From: JAWKWH01 sp040830725
Lineage (GTDB): Bacteria; Pseudomonadota; Alphaproteobacteria; Rhizobiales; Rhizobiaceae
Direction: 5' to 3'
Assembly (NCBI GenBank): GCA_040830725.1
Contig: JBFOMG010000009.1
Coordinates: 184,226 to 248,225, forward strand
Length of the DNA stretch: 64,000 nucleotides
Shown: positions 49,703 to 58,211 of the stretch, piece by piece
How positions within the stretch are numbered: the first letter of the stretch is position 1
How the letters are laid out: each line of letters opens with the position of its first letter
Translations under genes and position numbers: made by a program
Notes under the pieces: model-generated
The model's input: only the letters and a program-made list of their open reading frames with translations
What the model was told of the DNA's origin: nothing
Database searches by the model: none

Positions 49703-50557
49703 TCAGTGAACCGGGAAAACCACGTTGGCCTGTCCGGTTCCGGAACTTGGAAAATATTCACCGATCAATTCGCCGACGCCGTTGTAATTGTCCCATCCGA
49801 GCGCGCCAAACAGCATTGCCGTGTCATGCATGCTGCCTTCGCCGGAACAGTAGAGCGCGTATTCAGGCAACATTTTAAGGAAAGTTGCAATTTCGCCGTT
49901 TTGCCAAAGTTCCAGCACGCGCAAATCGACCTGACGGTTGAACTCGCTGGATATGGTGAAGGTGCCGTTGTTGGCTTCGTACAGATCATTGTCCCAGATT
50001 TTGTGCGACAGAGACCCTGAGGCGAGCAGCAGGACATTGGCATCGCTGTCCGATATGGCCTCAGCGATTGCTTCGCCCAGCTTGCGCGAAGAATCGATGG
50101 AATGCACCGTACACCAGGCGGCCACCGAAACAACTTTGAGATCGGCTTCGACGTTCATGTAACGCATCGGCACGAGCGTTCCGTATTCGAGATCAAGCGT
50201 GTCAATCTGATGCGAAAGCGTGAAAACGCCCTTGGCAGTTGCCTTTTCAGCAATGGTATCGCCGAGTGCGGGGTTTCCATCATAGGCATAGGCCATGTTC
50301 TGGATGAACTGGGGAAATTCGTGGCTGGTAAAAACGCCTTCGAAGCGGGAGTTGGAATTGATGTGATAGCCGGCGTTTACCTGCCAGTGAGTGTCAAGCA
50401 CAACGACGGTGTCGGCTCCGGCTGCCCTTGCGCGCCGGCCGATTTCCTTGTGACCGTCAATCGCCTGTTGCCGCTTGCCGTGCAATCTGCCCGGCTGCTC
50501 TGAAAGCAGCATCGTCGGTACATGCGTGACTTTGGCTGCCTGCACAATTTTTCCCAT
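49703..50557 (-). CDS. hpaD: Homoprotocatechuate 2,3-dioxygenase, LigB (type III extradiol) form
   Basis: A 284-residue LigB-type extradiol dioxygenase very like E. coli HpaD/HpcB: KIVQAAKVTHVPTMLLSEQP at the start, VVVLDTHWQVNAGYHINSNS near residue 52, LEYGTLVPMRYMN and LLASGSLSHKIWDND. The His residues of THVP and DTHW probably bind the metal. It opens 3,4-dihydroxyphenylacetate between C2 and C3. It has no homology to the VOC enzyme encoded next to it. It is 67 bases after hpaE and 28 before the VOC dioxygenase. Confidence 0.94.
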   Translation of the reverse strand: MGKIVQAAKVTHVPTMLLSEQPGRLHGKRQQAIDGHKEIGRRARAAGADTVVVLDTHWQVNAGYHINSNSRFEGVFTSHEFPQFIQNMAYAYDGNPALGDTIAEKATAKGVFTLSHQIDTLDLEYGTLVPMRYMNVEADLKVVSVAAWCTVHSIDSSRKLGEAIAEAISDSDANVLLLASGSLSHKIWDNDLYEANNGTFTISSEFNRQVDLRVLELWQNGEIATFLKMLPEYALYCSGEGSMHDTAMLFGALGWDNYNGVGELIGEYFPSSGTGQANVVFPVH

Positions 50558-50624
50558 GATCTGTTACTCCGGTGGACCGAATTTCAGTTTTCTTCCCTCA
50601 GTCACCGGTCAGGTTTTCCCTGCC

Positions 50625-52142
50625 TTATCCGCCCAGTTTTGGAATATTGTGGGCGGTTGTTGCAAATGCGATGTTCTTTGTTTCCATGTAGAAGTCGAAG
50701 GACCAGTCGCCGCCATCGCGGCCGATCCCGGAACTCTTTGTGCCGCCGAACGGCGTTGGCAGATGCCGGGTATTCTCCGAGTTCACCCAGATCATTCCGG
50801 CCTCCAGGCGTTCGGTAAAGCGGAAAGCGCGGGTGACATCGGAGGTCCACAGATAGCCGGTCAGGCCGTATTCGGTATCATTGGCAATTTCCAGCGCTTC
50901 AGCCTCATCCTTGAATGGCATTGCAGTCAGCACCGGTCCGAAGATTTCCTCGCGTGCGATGCGCATTTGATTGTTGGCGCCGGTAAAAAGCGTCGGCTCG
51001 ACATAACAACCGCCACCTGGTCCATCGGCTTTTTGCCCGCCGGCGGCGATGGTTGCGCCTTCCTCCTTTGCTAGGTCGAAATACGACAGAACTTTTTTTT
51101 CATGCACCGGATGAATCAACGGACCGACAACGGTTTCAGGGTCGAGCGGATGGCCGACTTTGATACGCCCGGCTTTCTCGGCGACCTTGGCGACAAATGC
51201 GTCGTGGATCGATTCTTCGACAAGCAGCCGCGACGATGAGGTGCATCGTTCACCGTTCAGCGAGTAGATCATGAACACAGCTGCGTCCGCGGCGCGTTCC
51301 AGGTCGGCGTCGGCAAACACGATCACCGGGTTTTTACCACCAAGCTCAAAATGAGCGCGTTTGAGCGTGTCCGCACCCTGTTTCATGATCATCGATCCGG
51401 TGCGGCTCTCGCCAACAAAGCCGAGCGCCTTGATATCGGGATGCTCGGTCAACGCTTTGCCGGCATCCTCGCCAAGCCCGTTGACCAGGTTCCAGACGCC
51501 CTTCGGCAGGCCGGCTTCTTCAGCGATCTCAACCAGCAATCGTGCAGTGAGCGGGGAGAATTCCGCCGGCTTGTGAACGATCGTGCAACCGGCGGCCAAA
51601 GCCGGCGCGATCTTCCACGTCGAAAGCATGAAAGGCGTGTTCCACGGAGTGATGATGCCGACTGGGCCTATCGGTACCCGCGTTGTCATATTGACCTGAC
51701 CGGTCGTCTGTAGCGTTTTGCCGTCTCGCGCATCGGGCGCCCGGTCGGCAAAAAACCGGAAATTCTCCGCACCTCGCAAAGCTGCCTTCGACATGAAACG
51801 CAATGACTGGCCAGTGTCCATACATTCAATGAACGCTATTTCCTCGGCTCGTGACACGATCGCATCTGCAATTGCGTGGAGGATCTTTTTTCGTTCCGTA
51901 CCGCTGATATCGCGCCAGGCACCGAACGCCGCTCTTGCAGCTTTGGCTGCCATGTCGATGTCTGTTGCGGTGCCCTTGGCAACTTTTGCGATGGGTTGAA
52001 GATCGATCGGCGAAATACTCTCAAACGTCTCGCCAGAAGCTGCCGGAACCGCTTCGCCGTTGATTTGGTTCAACACGCCTTCGCTGCGAAACTGCTGCAA
52101 ATACGTGGCAGCCTTGGTAATATTATCTTCCAATGCGGTCAT
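50625..52142 (-). CDS. hpaE: 5-carboxymethyl-2-hydroxymuconate semialdehyde dehydrogenase
   Basis: A 505-residue NAD-dependent aldehyde dehydrogenase that oxidises the ring-opened semialdehyde of homoprotocatechuate. The NAD site shows as TPWNTPFMLSTWKIAPALAA and GFVGESRTGSMIM, the general base Glu in AHFELGGKNPVIVFADADLE, and the catalytic Cys in LNGERCTSSSRLLV. HpaE identity rests on family likeness and on hpaF being 11 bases upstream and hpaD downstream. Confidence 0.93.
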   Translation of the reverse strand: MTALEDNITKAATYLQQFRSEGVLNQINGEAVPAASGETFESISPIDLQPIAKVAKGTATDIDMAAKAARAAFGAWRDISGTERKKILHAIADAIVSRAEEIAFIECMDTGQSLRFMSKAALRGAENFRFFADRAPDARDGKTLQTTGQVNMTTRVPIGPVGIITPWNTPFMLSTWKIAPALAAGCTIVHKPAEFSPLTARLLVEIAEEAGLPKGVWNLVNGLGEDAGKALTEHPDIKALGFVGESRTGSMIMKQGADTLKRAHFELGGKNPVIVFADADLERAADAAVFMIYSLNGERCTSSSRLLVEESIHDAFVAKVAEKAGRIKVGHPLDPETVVGPLIHPVHEKKVLSYFDLAKEEGATIAAGGQKADGPGGGCYVEPTLFTGANNQMRIAREEIFGPVLTAMPFKDEAEALEIANDTEYGLTGYLWTSDVTRAFRFTERLEAGMIWVNSENTRHLPTPFGGTKSSGIGRDGGDWSFDFYMETKNIAFATTAHNIPKLGG

Positions 52143-52153
52143 CGATAATCCCG

Positions 52154-52540
52154 TTATTGGCCCCGCAATCGCGGATGGATGGCGTTTTTGCGCCAGCTCA
52201 GTTCCTTGTCGATTTCGCGAATTTCAAATGACAGCGCGAAATGCGGAGTTTCAAACAGTTTGGACAGGTGGTCGCACGCTGCTTCAAAAATGGCGTCGCC
52301 AGCCTGCTTTTTTGCCGAAAGATCCCGCCCCATACCGATACGTAGTGACATATCGAGAAAGGCGTTGTCAGGATGCCCGTCGGAAATTGCGTAGTTGTCG
52401 CAGGCGTGGGCACGTACCCGAACAGCCCCGATTTCAAACAACCCTGTCGCCAATGCTGCTTCCAGCATTGATTTGCAAAACCCGTCCATCGACATTTTGT
52501 CGTCGAGATTGCGGCTGTATTCGATCGTCAGGTGCGGCAC
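52154..52540 (-). CDS. hpaF: 5-carboxymethyl-2-hydroxymuconate isomerase
   Basis: A 128-residue tautomerase-fold protein. After removal of Met, the catalytic proline is N-terminal (PHLTIEYSRNLDD). RVRAHACDNYAISDGHPDNA and FLDMSLRIGMGRDLSAKKQA are typical of the HpaF/CHMI family, which isomerises 5-carboxymethyl-2-hydroxymuconate. It is the first gene of the minus-strand hpa operon and is divergent from the DapA-family gene; the gap holds a candidate HpaR operator. Confidence 0.93.
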   Translation of the reverse strand: MPHLTIEYSRNLDDKMSMDGFCKSMLEAALATGLFEIGAVRVRAHACDNYAISDGHPDNAFLDMSLRIGMGRDLSAKKQAGDAIFEAACDHLSKLFETPHFALSFEIREIDKELSWRKNAIHPRLRGQ

Positions 52541-52573
52541 GTCTAAATCAACTCGATGATTGCATCAATCTTG

Positions 52574-52585
52574 TTAACATGTTAA
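52574..52585. promoter_or_regulatory. Candidate HpaR (MarR-type) operator
   Basis: TTAACATGTTAA, a perfect 12-base palindrome in the 97-base gap between the divergent hpa operons, 34 bases before hpaF and 53 before the DapA-family ATG. MarR-family regulators bind such AT-rich palindromes, and HpaR is encoded in the plus-strand operon. No footprint or consensus is claimed. Confidence 0.55.
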
Positions 52586-52637
52586 TCAATAATCATCGAT
52601 TGTCAATCCTGACCCATTTGGCAGCCCGGAGGTGAAC

Positions 52638-53540
52638 ATGCTCTCGCTCGACAAGGATTTCCTCAAAGGGTCGATCCCGCCATTGGTGACACCATTCAAG
52701 AATGGCGAGGTCGATTATGATGCCTATGCCGGCCTTGTTGAGTTCCAGGCCAAAGAGGGTTCACACGGCGTTCTCGTCAACGGCACCACTTCCGAACCCT
52801 CATCTCTCACTGTCGAGGAGCGAAATCGCATTGTCGACGTTGCCGTCGAAGCTGCAGTGGGAAAGCTGACTGTGGTCGTCGCGACCGGCTCGCAAAGTTT
52901 CGCCGAGACAGAAGCTTTGACACGACACGCCGCTTCGAAAGCCGGTGTCGATGCCCTGTTGATTGTCACACCTTATTATTCCCGTCCGCCGCAACGCGGC
53001 ATTGTCGAGTACTATCGACGCCTGAATGAAATCCATGACAAGCCGTGGATGATTTATCACATTCCCGGCCGCGCAGCAGTCGATGTGAAGATTGATACGG
53101 CTCGGCAGATCAATGATGCGTGCCCGACATTTGTCGGCATGAAACACGCATCACTCGATCTGGGATACGTGTCGGATCTTTTCGAAGAAATAGATGGAGA
53201 TCTACGCGTCTTTGTCGGTCTTGAGGAGTTGTCCTTTCCCATGATGGCGGTAGGCGCATGTGGATTGATGAACGCCGTCGGCAATTTGCGTCCCAAACCC
53301 TTGGCAGACATGTGCCGGGCGGTCTGGGACAACGACCTTTCCGGCGCGCGTGCACTACACCGGCAATTGTTTGAGATAAACAAGGCGGTCTTTTATGATA
53401 TCAACCCGATTCCCATGAAATACATGATGAAACGGCTCGGTATTATGCCGGAAAATGAACACCGCCTGCCCTTGATGCCCGCGACTCCTGATCTCGAAAA
53501 GCGGCTTGATGGGGTGCTTGCGAAAACCGGGCTCATCTGA
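52638..53540 (+). CDS. DapA/NanA-family pyruvate aldolase of the homoprotocatechuate locus
   Basis: A 300-residue class I aldolase-type protein with the whole DapA active site: GTTSE near residue 49, Tyr in IYHIPGRA near 140, and Schiff-base Lys in VGMKHASLD near 169. The family includes dihydrodipicolinate synthase and many pyruvate-releasing aldolases. No HpaI-type (class II) aldolase is found in the locus, so this enzyme may cleave 4-hydroxy-2-oxoheptanedioate. That is inference, as lysine synthesis is the textbook role. The ATG at 52638 has GGAGG 6 bases upstream. Its stop and the ATG of the next gene overlap by 1 base. Confidence 0.82.
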   Translation: MLSLDKDFLKGSIPPLVTPFKNGEVDYDAYAGLVEFQAKEGSHGVLVNGTTSEPSSLTVEERNRIVDVAVEAAVGKLTVVVATGSQSFAETEALTRHAASKAGVDALLIVTPYYSRPPQRGIVEYYRRLNEIHDKPWMIYHIPGRAAVDVKIDTARQINDACPTFVGMKHASLDLGYVSDLFEEIDGDLRVFVGLEELSFPMMAVGACGLMNAVGNLRPKPLADMCRAVWDNDLSGARALHRQLFEINKAVFYDINPIPMKYMMKRLGIMPENEHRLPLMPATPDLEKRLDGVLAKTGLI

Positions 53541-54385
53541 TGCGTCTTTGCACATTCGATAATGGCCGGGTTGGCGCTGTCGGTGGCAGCGGCGTCTATG
53601 ATCTGACCATGCGCGGCGGTTGGACATCTGTGCGATCAATACTCGAACTGGATGAAATTTCACGTGCTTCTGCCATGGCAACCGGACGGGCCGACAAGGC
53701 ACTTGGCGAGATTGAACTTGGATTGCCCCTGCCCGATCCAAACCGGATATTCTGTGTCGGCGTCAACTACATGAACCGCAATGAGGAATACAATGACGGT
53801 TCGGATGCTCCGAGATATCCCTCACTTTTCATGCGGGGGGCCAGTTCGTTTTCTCCGCCCGGAAAACCGCTGATCATCCCTTTGGAATCAGAGCAGCTCG
53901 ACTATGAAGGTGAGATCGTGCTGGTCATAGGAAAGGCGGGACGCCGTATTGCGCCGAAACAGGCAATGGATCATGTCGCCGGCCTGACGATCATGAATGA
54001 GGGTTCAGTGAGGGACTGGATTCGGCACGGAAAATTCAACGTGACCCAAGGGAAAAACTTTGAGGGTTCTGGCAGTTTCGGCCCCTGGATCGAGACAGAT
54101 ATGTCCAAATTGAATGTTGAAAACCTGCAGATATCGACCAAGGTCAATGGTGAGCGGCGCCAGCAGGATACAACCGCATCGATGGCATTTCCGTTTGTTA
54201 AAATTGTCGAATATATCTCAACGTTCACCAAACTTGTTCCGGGCGATATGATAGCGACCGGAACACCGACCGGAGCCGGGGCGCGATTCAATCCACCCAA
54301 GTGGCTGAGACCGGGAGATGTGGTCGAGGTTGAAGTCGAGGGTGTCGGCAAATTGTCGAACCCGGTCGAGGCGGAAGCAGATTGA
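53540..54385 (+). CDS. Fumarylacetoacetate hydrolase-family protein, HpaG-like
   Basis: A 281-residue single-domain FAH-family protein. Motifs are RIFCVGVNYMNRNEEYND near residue 70, the metal site LDYEGEIVLVIGKAGRRI, and KNFEGSGSFGPWIETD with a late VPGDMIATGTPTGAGA. In homoprotocatechuate breakdown HpaG decarboxylates and isomerises the tricarboxylate intermediate. E. coli HpaG has two such domains; here only one is seen, so one of the activities may lie elsewhere. It is between the DapA-family gene and hpaR. Confidence 0.85.
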   Translation: MRLCTFDNGRVGAVGGSGVYDLTMRGGWTSVRSILELDEISRASAMATGRADKALGEIELGLPLPDPNRIFCVGVNYMNRNEEYNDGSDAPRYPSLFMRGASSFSPPGKPLIIPLESEQLDYEGEIVLVIGKAGRRIAPKQAMDHVAGLTIMNEGSVRDWIRHGKFNVTQGKNFEGSGSFGPWIETDMSKLNVENLQISTKVNGERRQQDTTASMAFPFVKIVEYISTFTKLVPGDMIATGTPTGAGARFNPPKWLRPGDVVEVEVEGVGKLSNPVEAEAD

Positions 54386-54849
54386 AGACAACGAACGGTA
54401 CAAATCATCAGGCTGACATCCCTGCGGATACGAGGAAGTCGCTGCCGATCGCCCTGTTGAGGGCCCGTGAGGCCGTGATGGCCGGATTTCGGCCGGTGCT
54501 GGCCCGTCATGGCATCACTGAACAGCAATGGCGGGTTCTGCGGGTTTTGAGCGAGTTTGGCGAACCGCTTGATGCCAGCAACCTGGCATTCAGGGCGTCG
54601 ATATTGCCACCTAGCCTGACGCGGATACTGAAGATGCTGAGCGAGCGTCAAATGATATCCGTCATCCGCGATCGTGGTGACGGCCGCCGTGTTCTGGTTC
54701 AGATTTCCAAGGGAGGGGAAGACCTTATTCACGAGGTTGCGCCAGAGAGCCGTGAAATCTACGCAGATCTTGAACAGCGGTACGGAGAGGACAAGGTCAA
54801 GCTTTTGCTGGAAATGCTTGATGATCTGACGACCAAGCTCTCGCGGTGA
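54382..54849 (+). CDS. hpaR: MarR-family regulator HpaR
   Basis: A 155-residue MarR-type repressor close to HpaR: SLPIALLRAREAVMAGFRPV, then HGITEQQWRVLRVLSEFGEP, and the winged helix FRASILPPSLTRILKMLSER. HpaR represses the homoprotocatechuate meta-cleavage operon until the aromatic acid is present. The TTG start at 54382 overlaps the stop of the HpaG-like gene and has GGAAG 6 bases upstream. A later ATG would cut into the first conserved helix. Confidence 0.9.
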   Translation: MKTTNGTNHQADIPADTRKSLPIALLRAREAVMAGFRPVLARHGITEQQWRVLRVLSEFGEPLDASNLAFRASILPPSLTRILKMLSERQMISVIRDRGDGRRVLVQISKGGEDLIHEVAPESREIYADLEQRYGEDKVKLLLEMLDDLTTKLSR

Positions 54850-54919
54850 AGCGCTGGTACCGAAATTTGTGATCCATTCCGGCGATATGGGCGTATGCTC
54901 ATTGTCGGAGGATTTTCGG

Positions 54920-55354
54920 ATGACAAACAGATCTGTGACATCGCTTCTTGCCGGCGCTGTTCTTGCATTCTTTGCTCACGTTCCAGCATCCATCGCCGGG
55001 GAAGCGGAGGTCAAGGCAGCTCAGACAGTTATCGATAGCCAAATAAAGGCGTTCCTGTCGGATAACAATGCCGCCGCATATTCCCACGCAGCACCGTCAA
55101 TCAAACAGATTTTCCCAACCGTAGACCAGTTCATGGATATGGTACGGCGCGGTTACAAACCAGTGTGGAAGCCGCAATCCTACACCTTTGGCAAATCTGC
55201 CGAAATCGACGATCGCCAGATCATGCAACAGGTGTTTACCACCGGTCCCGACGGCATTCGCTATGAAGCAATCTACACATTGCGACTGCAGGACGATGGC
55301 GGCTACAAGATTACCGGTGTGCGCCTCCGGAAAGCAGTGGACGCCGGGGCTTAG
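54920..55354 (+). CDS. Secreted DUF4864 family protein
   Basis: A 144-residue protein with signal peptide (VTSLLAGAVLAFFAHVPASI), cut near AGEAEV. The mature part, AAQTVIDSQIKAFLSDNNAA to YSHAAPSIKQIFPTVDQFMD, fits DUF4864. The fold is probably NTF2-like and its function is unknown. The ATG at 54920 has GGAGG 8 bases upstream; an earlier ATG at 54869 has none. Convergent with exoR, with 15 bases between them. Confidence 0.78.
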   Translation: MTNRSVTSLLAGAVLAFFAHVPASIAGEAEVKAAQTVIDSQIKAFLSDNNAAAYSHAAPSIKQIFPTVDQFMDMVRRGYKPVWKPQSYTFGKSAEIDDRQIMQQVFTTGPDGIRYEAIYTLRLQDDGGYKITGVRLRKAVDAGA

Positions 55355-55369
55355 CAGCGCGAGCTATGA

Positions 55370-56155
55370 TTAGCGATCAGAGTTTTCCAGGATGCTTTGA
55401 GACAACGCCATGGCTGTGCGCCGGTCGCTTTCGTTGGCAAGCGAAAACGCTTCTTCCTGTATGCTCCTGATCCAAAGCTTGTCGACAGACGAGGCGCGTT
55501 CGAGTGCCGCAGTCAAATGCGCAAGTCCCTGAACTGCCTTGCCACTCTTGTATAGAAGATCGCCCAGCAGAGCCTGTGCGCCGGCATGGCCTTTCTCAGT
55601 CGCCAGCTGCAACCAGCGTCCGGCTTGTTTGACATTGCGACCGACGCCATCGCCAGCGAGAAACATCTTGCCCATTTCATATTGCGCTACCGGATTGCGG
55701 TAGCTTGCAGCCGCGCGCATGTAATACTCGCGTGAGGCCACCGGATTGGCCTCTACCGTGGTGCCTGGAATGCCTTTTTTCAGATAGCCGGCAATCGCGA
55801 CGAGCGCATCTGAAAAATAAGGCGCATCGGGGCTTCCCGGCTCAACGTCACGGCGTGCAATGTTGAGGAAAAACTTGAACGCTTCCAAGTCGTTGCGTTC
55901 AACCCCGTCACCTTCAGCGTACATGCGGCCAAGCTTCCAGGTCGCTCCAAGCTGGCCCTGCTCCGAAGCGTAACGATACGCCTCAACAGCTTCCCGTTTC
56001 TTGCCTTTTTTATAGGCTGAGAAACCGAAACGGAACACCGCCCACGGGCTGTCATTCCTGGTTTCGGCATTCTCGCGGTCAAATGTCTGCGCCTGGGCGG
56101 TAAGCCCGGTCAGAAAAACCGCAGCAGCTGCTGCTATGGAAACGGCTCTGCTCAA
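55370..56155 (-). CDS. exoR: ExoR-like Sel1-repeat periplasmic regulator
   Basis: A 261-residue protein with signal peptide (SIAAAAAVFLTGLTAQAQ) and Sel1-type repeats. The stretch FRFGFSAYKKGKKREAVEAY near residue 42 and DALVAIAGYLKKGIPGTTVE near residue 115 are close to rhizobial ExoR, followed by LAHLTAALERASSVDKLWI. In rhizobia, ExoR binds the sensor kinase ExoS in the periplasm and controls exopolysaccharide synthesis and motility. Its presence supports a Hyphomicrobiales host. It starts 1 base after the ilvD stop, on the same strand. No exoS or chvI gene is in the window. Confidence 0.87.
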   Translation of the reverse strand: MSRAVSIAAAAAVFLTGLTAQAQTFDRENAETRNDSPWAVFRFGFSAYKKGKKREAVEAYRYASEQGQLGATWKLGRMYAEGDGVERNDLEAFKFFLNIARRDVEPGSPDAPYFSDALVAIAGYLKKGIPGTTVEANPVASREYYMRAAASYRNPVAQYEMGKMFLAGDGVGRNVKQAGRWLQLATEKGHAGAQALLGDLLYKSGKAVQGLAHLTAALERASSVDKLWIRSIQEEAFSLANESDRRTAMALSQSILENSDR

Positions 56156-56156
56156 C

Positions 56157-57881
56157 TCAAATGTCCGCGTAACAATGTGTTTCTTTTGCCCCGCCAGGAT
56201 GCGTGACCGCTCCGTCTCGTGCCGGACCGACGGTCTGGGCGTATTTCCAAATCACGCCGGACTGGTAATCCGTCTCGCGCGGTTTCCAGTCTTTGCGGCG
56301 TGCTTCAAGTTCTTCGTCGCTCAGGTCGACGTCCAAAGTGCCTTCAACGGCGTCAATAGTAATGACATCACCATCTTTCAAAAGACCGATTGCACCGCCA
56401 ACTGCAGCTTCCGGCCCTACATGGCCGATGCAGAAGCCGCGCGTGGCGCCGGAGAACCGGCCGTCCGTAATCAACGCAACCTTGTCGCCCATACCCTGAC
56501 CGTAGATCGCAGCGGTCGTTGCCAACATCTCGCGCATGCCCGGGCCGCCTTTCGGCCCCTCATAGCGGATGACCAACACCTCGCCTTCCTTGTATTGGCG
56601 CGAATTGACCGCCTCGAAGCATTCTTCTTCCGAGTCGAAACAACGTGCCGGTCCTGAGAATTTCAGCTTCGACATGCCTGCGACTTTGACGATTGCACCT
56701 TCGGCAGCGAGGTTGCCCTTCAGGCCGACAACCCCTCCGGTCACGGTTATCGGATCATCGGCCGGTCGGACAACATCCTGTTCTGGATTCCAGGCAACCT
56801 TCTCCATGTTTTCGGCCACAGTGCGTCCGGTCACTGTCAGGCAGTCGCCATGAAGGAACCCGTGATCAAGTAGGGTTTTCATCAAAAGCGGGATACCGCC
56901 TGCCTCGAACATGTCCTTGGCAACGTATTTGCCGCCCGGTTTCAGGTCGGCGATATACGGAGTCTTCTTGAAGATTTCAGCAACGTCGAAAAGGTCAAAT
57001 TCAATTCCGCACTCATGAGCGATGGCAGGAAGATGCAGCGCGCCATTGGTGGAGCCTCCGGAAGCTGCGACCACCGCCGCGGCATTCTCGAGCGCTTTAC
57101 GGGTCACGATGTCACGCGGGCGAATATTCTTGGCAATCAGCTCCATCACCTTTTCGCCGGAAGCGAAATTGAACCTGTCCCGCATTTCATAGGGTGCCGG
57201 TGCACCACAGGAATAGGGAAGCGCCAGGCCGATTGCCTCCGCGACCGTCGCCATGGTGTTGGCGGTAAATTGTGCTCCGCATGAGCCGGCGGATGGACAC
57301 GCGGCTTGCTCGATTTCGGTCAAATCCTCATCGGAGATGGTACCGACCGAATGTTGCCCTACGGCTTCAAAGACATCCTGGACTGTAATCTGCCGGCCGC
57401 GATAGGTACCCGGAAGGATTGATCCGCCATAAATGAACACCGACGGCACGTTGAGACGGACCATTGCCATCATCATGCCTGGAAGTGATTTGTCACATCC
57501 GGCAAGACCGACCAATGCGTCGTAGCAATGACCGCGCATCGTCAACTCAACTGAATCAGCAATAACGTCGCGGCTCACCAGCGACGACTTCATGCCTTGG
57601 TGACCCATGGCGATGCCGTCCGTGACGGTGATGGTACAGAATTCACGCGGTGTGCCGTTTGCGGCTGCCACACCCTTCTTCACGACCTGCGCCTGACGCA
57701 TCAGCGAGATGTTGCACGGCGCGGCCTCATTCCAACAGCTGGCAACGCCTACCAGTGGCTGGTTGATCTCGTCGGCCGAAAGGCCCATCGCATAGAGGTA
57801 CGAGCGGTGCGGCGCCCGCGCCGGCCCTTGGGTGACATAGCGGCTGGGCAACCGGTCTTTTGAAAATGTTTTGGCGTCCAT
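56157..57881 (-). CDS. ilvD: Dihydroxy-acid dehydratase
   Basis: A 574-residue iron-sulfur dehydratase of valine and isoleucine synthesis. Motifs are GVASCWNEAAPCNISLMRQA near residue 44, GLAGCDKSLPGMMMAMVRLN near residue 126, and CPSAGSCGAQFTANTMATVA near residue 195, which hold the three cluster cysteines, and LITDGRFSGATRGFCIGHVG near the end. Length and motifs fit the short IlvD type (about 560-575) of many alphaproteobacteria. AGGAA lies 6 bases before the ATG at 57881. Confidence 0.96.
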   Translation of the reverse strand: MDAKTFSKDRLPSRYVTQGPARAPHRSYLYAMGLSADEINQPLVGVASCWNEAAPCNISLMRQAQVVKKGVAAANGTPREFCTITVTDGIAMGHQGMKSSLVSRDVIADSVELTMRGHCYDALVGLAGCDKSLPGMMMAMVRLNVPSVFIYGGSILPGTYRGRQITVQDVFEAVGQHSVGTISDEDLTEIEQAACPSAGSCGAQFTANTMATVAEAIGLALPYSCGAPAPYEMRDRFNFASGEKVMELIAKNIRPRDIVTRKALENAAAVVAASGGSTNGALHLPAIAHECGIEFDLFDVAEIFKKTPYIADLKPGGKYVAKDMFEAGGIPLLMKTLLDHGFLHGDCLTVTGRTVAENMEKVAWNPEQDVVRPADDPITVTGGVVGLKGNLAAEGAIVKVAGMSKLKFSGPARCFDSEEECFEAVNSRQYKEGEVLVIRYEGPKGGPGMREMLATTAAIYGQGMGDKVALITDGRFSGATRGFCIGHVGPEAAVGGAIGLLKDGDVITIDAVEGTLDVDLSDEELEARRKDWKPRETDYQSGVIWKYAQTVGPARDGAVTHPGGAKETHCYADI

Positions 57882-58211
57882 ATTTATTCCTGAAACCGGC
57901 TTAGCGGCTAAAAAATGAATCGACTATCTGCCCCGGCGTTTGAACACTATTCGCGTGCGCCGGGTTTGTGGCGGGAAATGGGCAATTTTCCGCCATCCAG
58001 CTATAGCGCAAAGCTTCTTCAAAAAGTGTTGCGATTTGGTCACAATCGTAATCGTGTCGACACACTCAAATACGCATATTCCACCCGTGCGGGTTCAATT
58101 CCACAATCACAACCGGTCAATCAGGAGTGGCTAGGTGATTGGCCCTATTCCACGAAAAACCGGCCGCTCAGAAGAACGGCCGGTTTCGCAAATAAGGAAT
58201 TCAGATCAGGA
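57882..58211. other. Intergenic gap ilvD to branched-chain binding protein gene
   Basis: This 330-base gap holds the terminator of the binding-protein gene at its right end (58155-58186, listed separately) and the ilvD leader at its left end. In the leader direction there are two imperfect-to-perfect hairpins: CCCGGCG (57932-57938) with CGCCGGG (57958-57964), and TGGCGG with CCGCCA a little upstream (57968-57995). No gene was recognised. A T-loop-like GGTTCAATTCC near 58090 is not part of a full tRNA. Confidence 0.55.
58155..58186 (-). terminator. Rho-independent terminator of the binding-protein gene
   Basis: A perfect 10-base-pair stem AAACCGGCCG / CGGCCGGTTT (58157-58166 with 58177-58186) and a 10-base loop, followed on the minus strand by TTTTT. 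It begins 26 bases after the stop codon at 58212. Confidence 0.88.

Noticed and set aside
52638..53540. Housekeeping dapA for lysine synthesis
   Set aside because: The active-site pattern alone would allow it, but the operon with the HpaG-like gene and hpaR makes a catabolic aldolase more likely. Kept as the alternative.
58070..58110. T-loop-like GGTTCAATTCC suggesting a tRNA
   Set aside because: No matching T-stem, anticodon arm or acceptor stem could be built around it.
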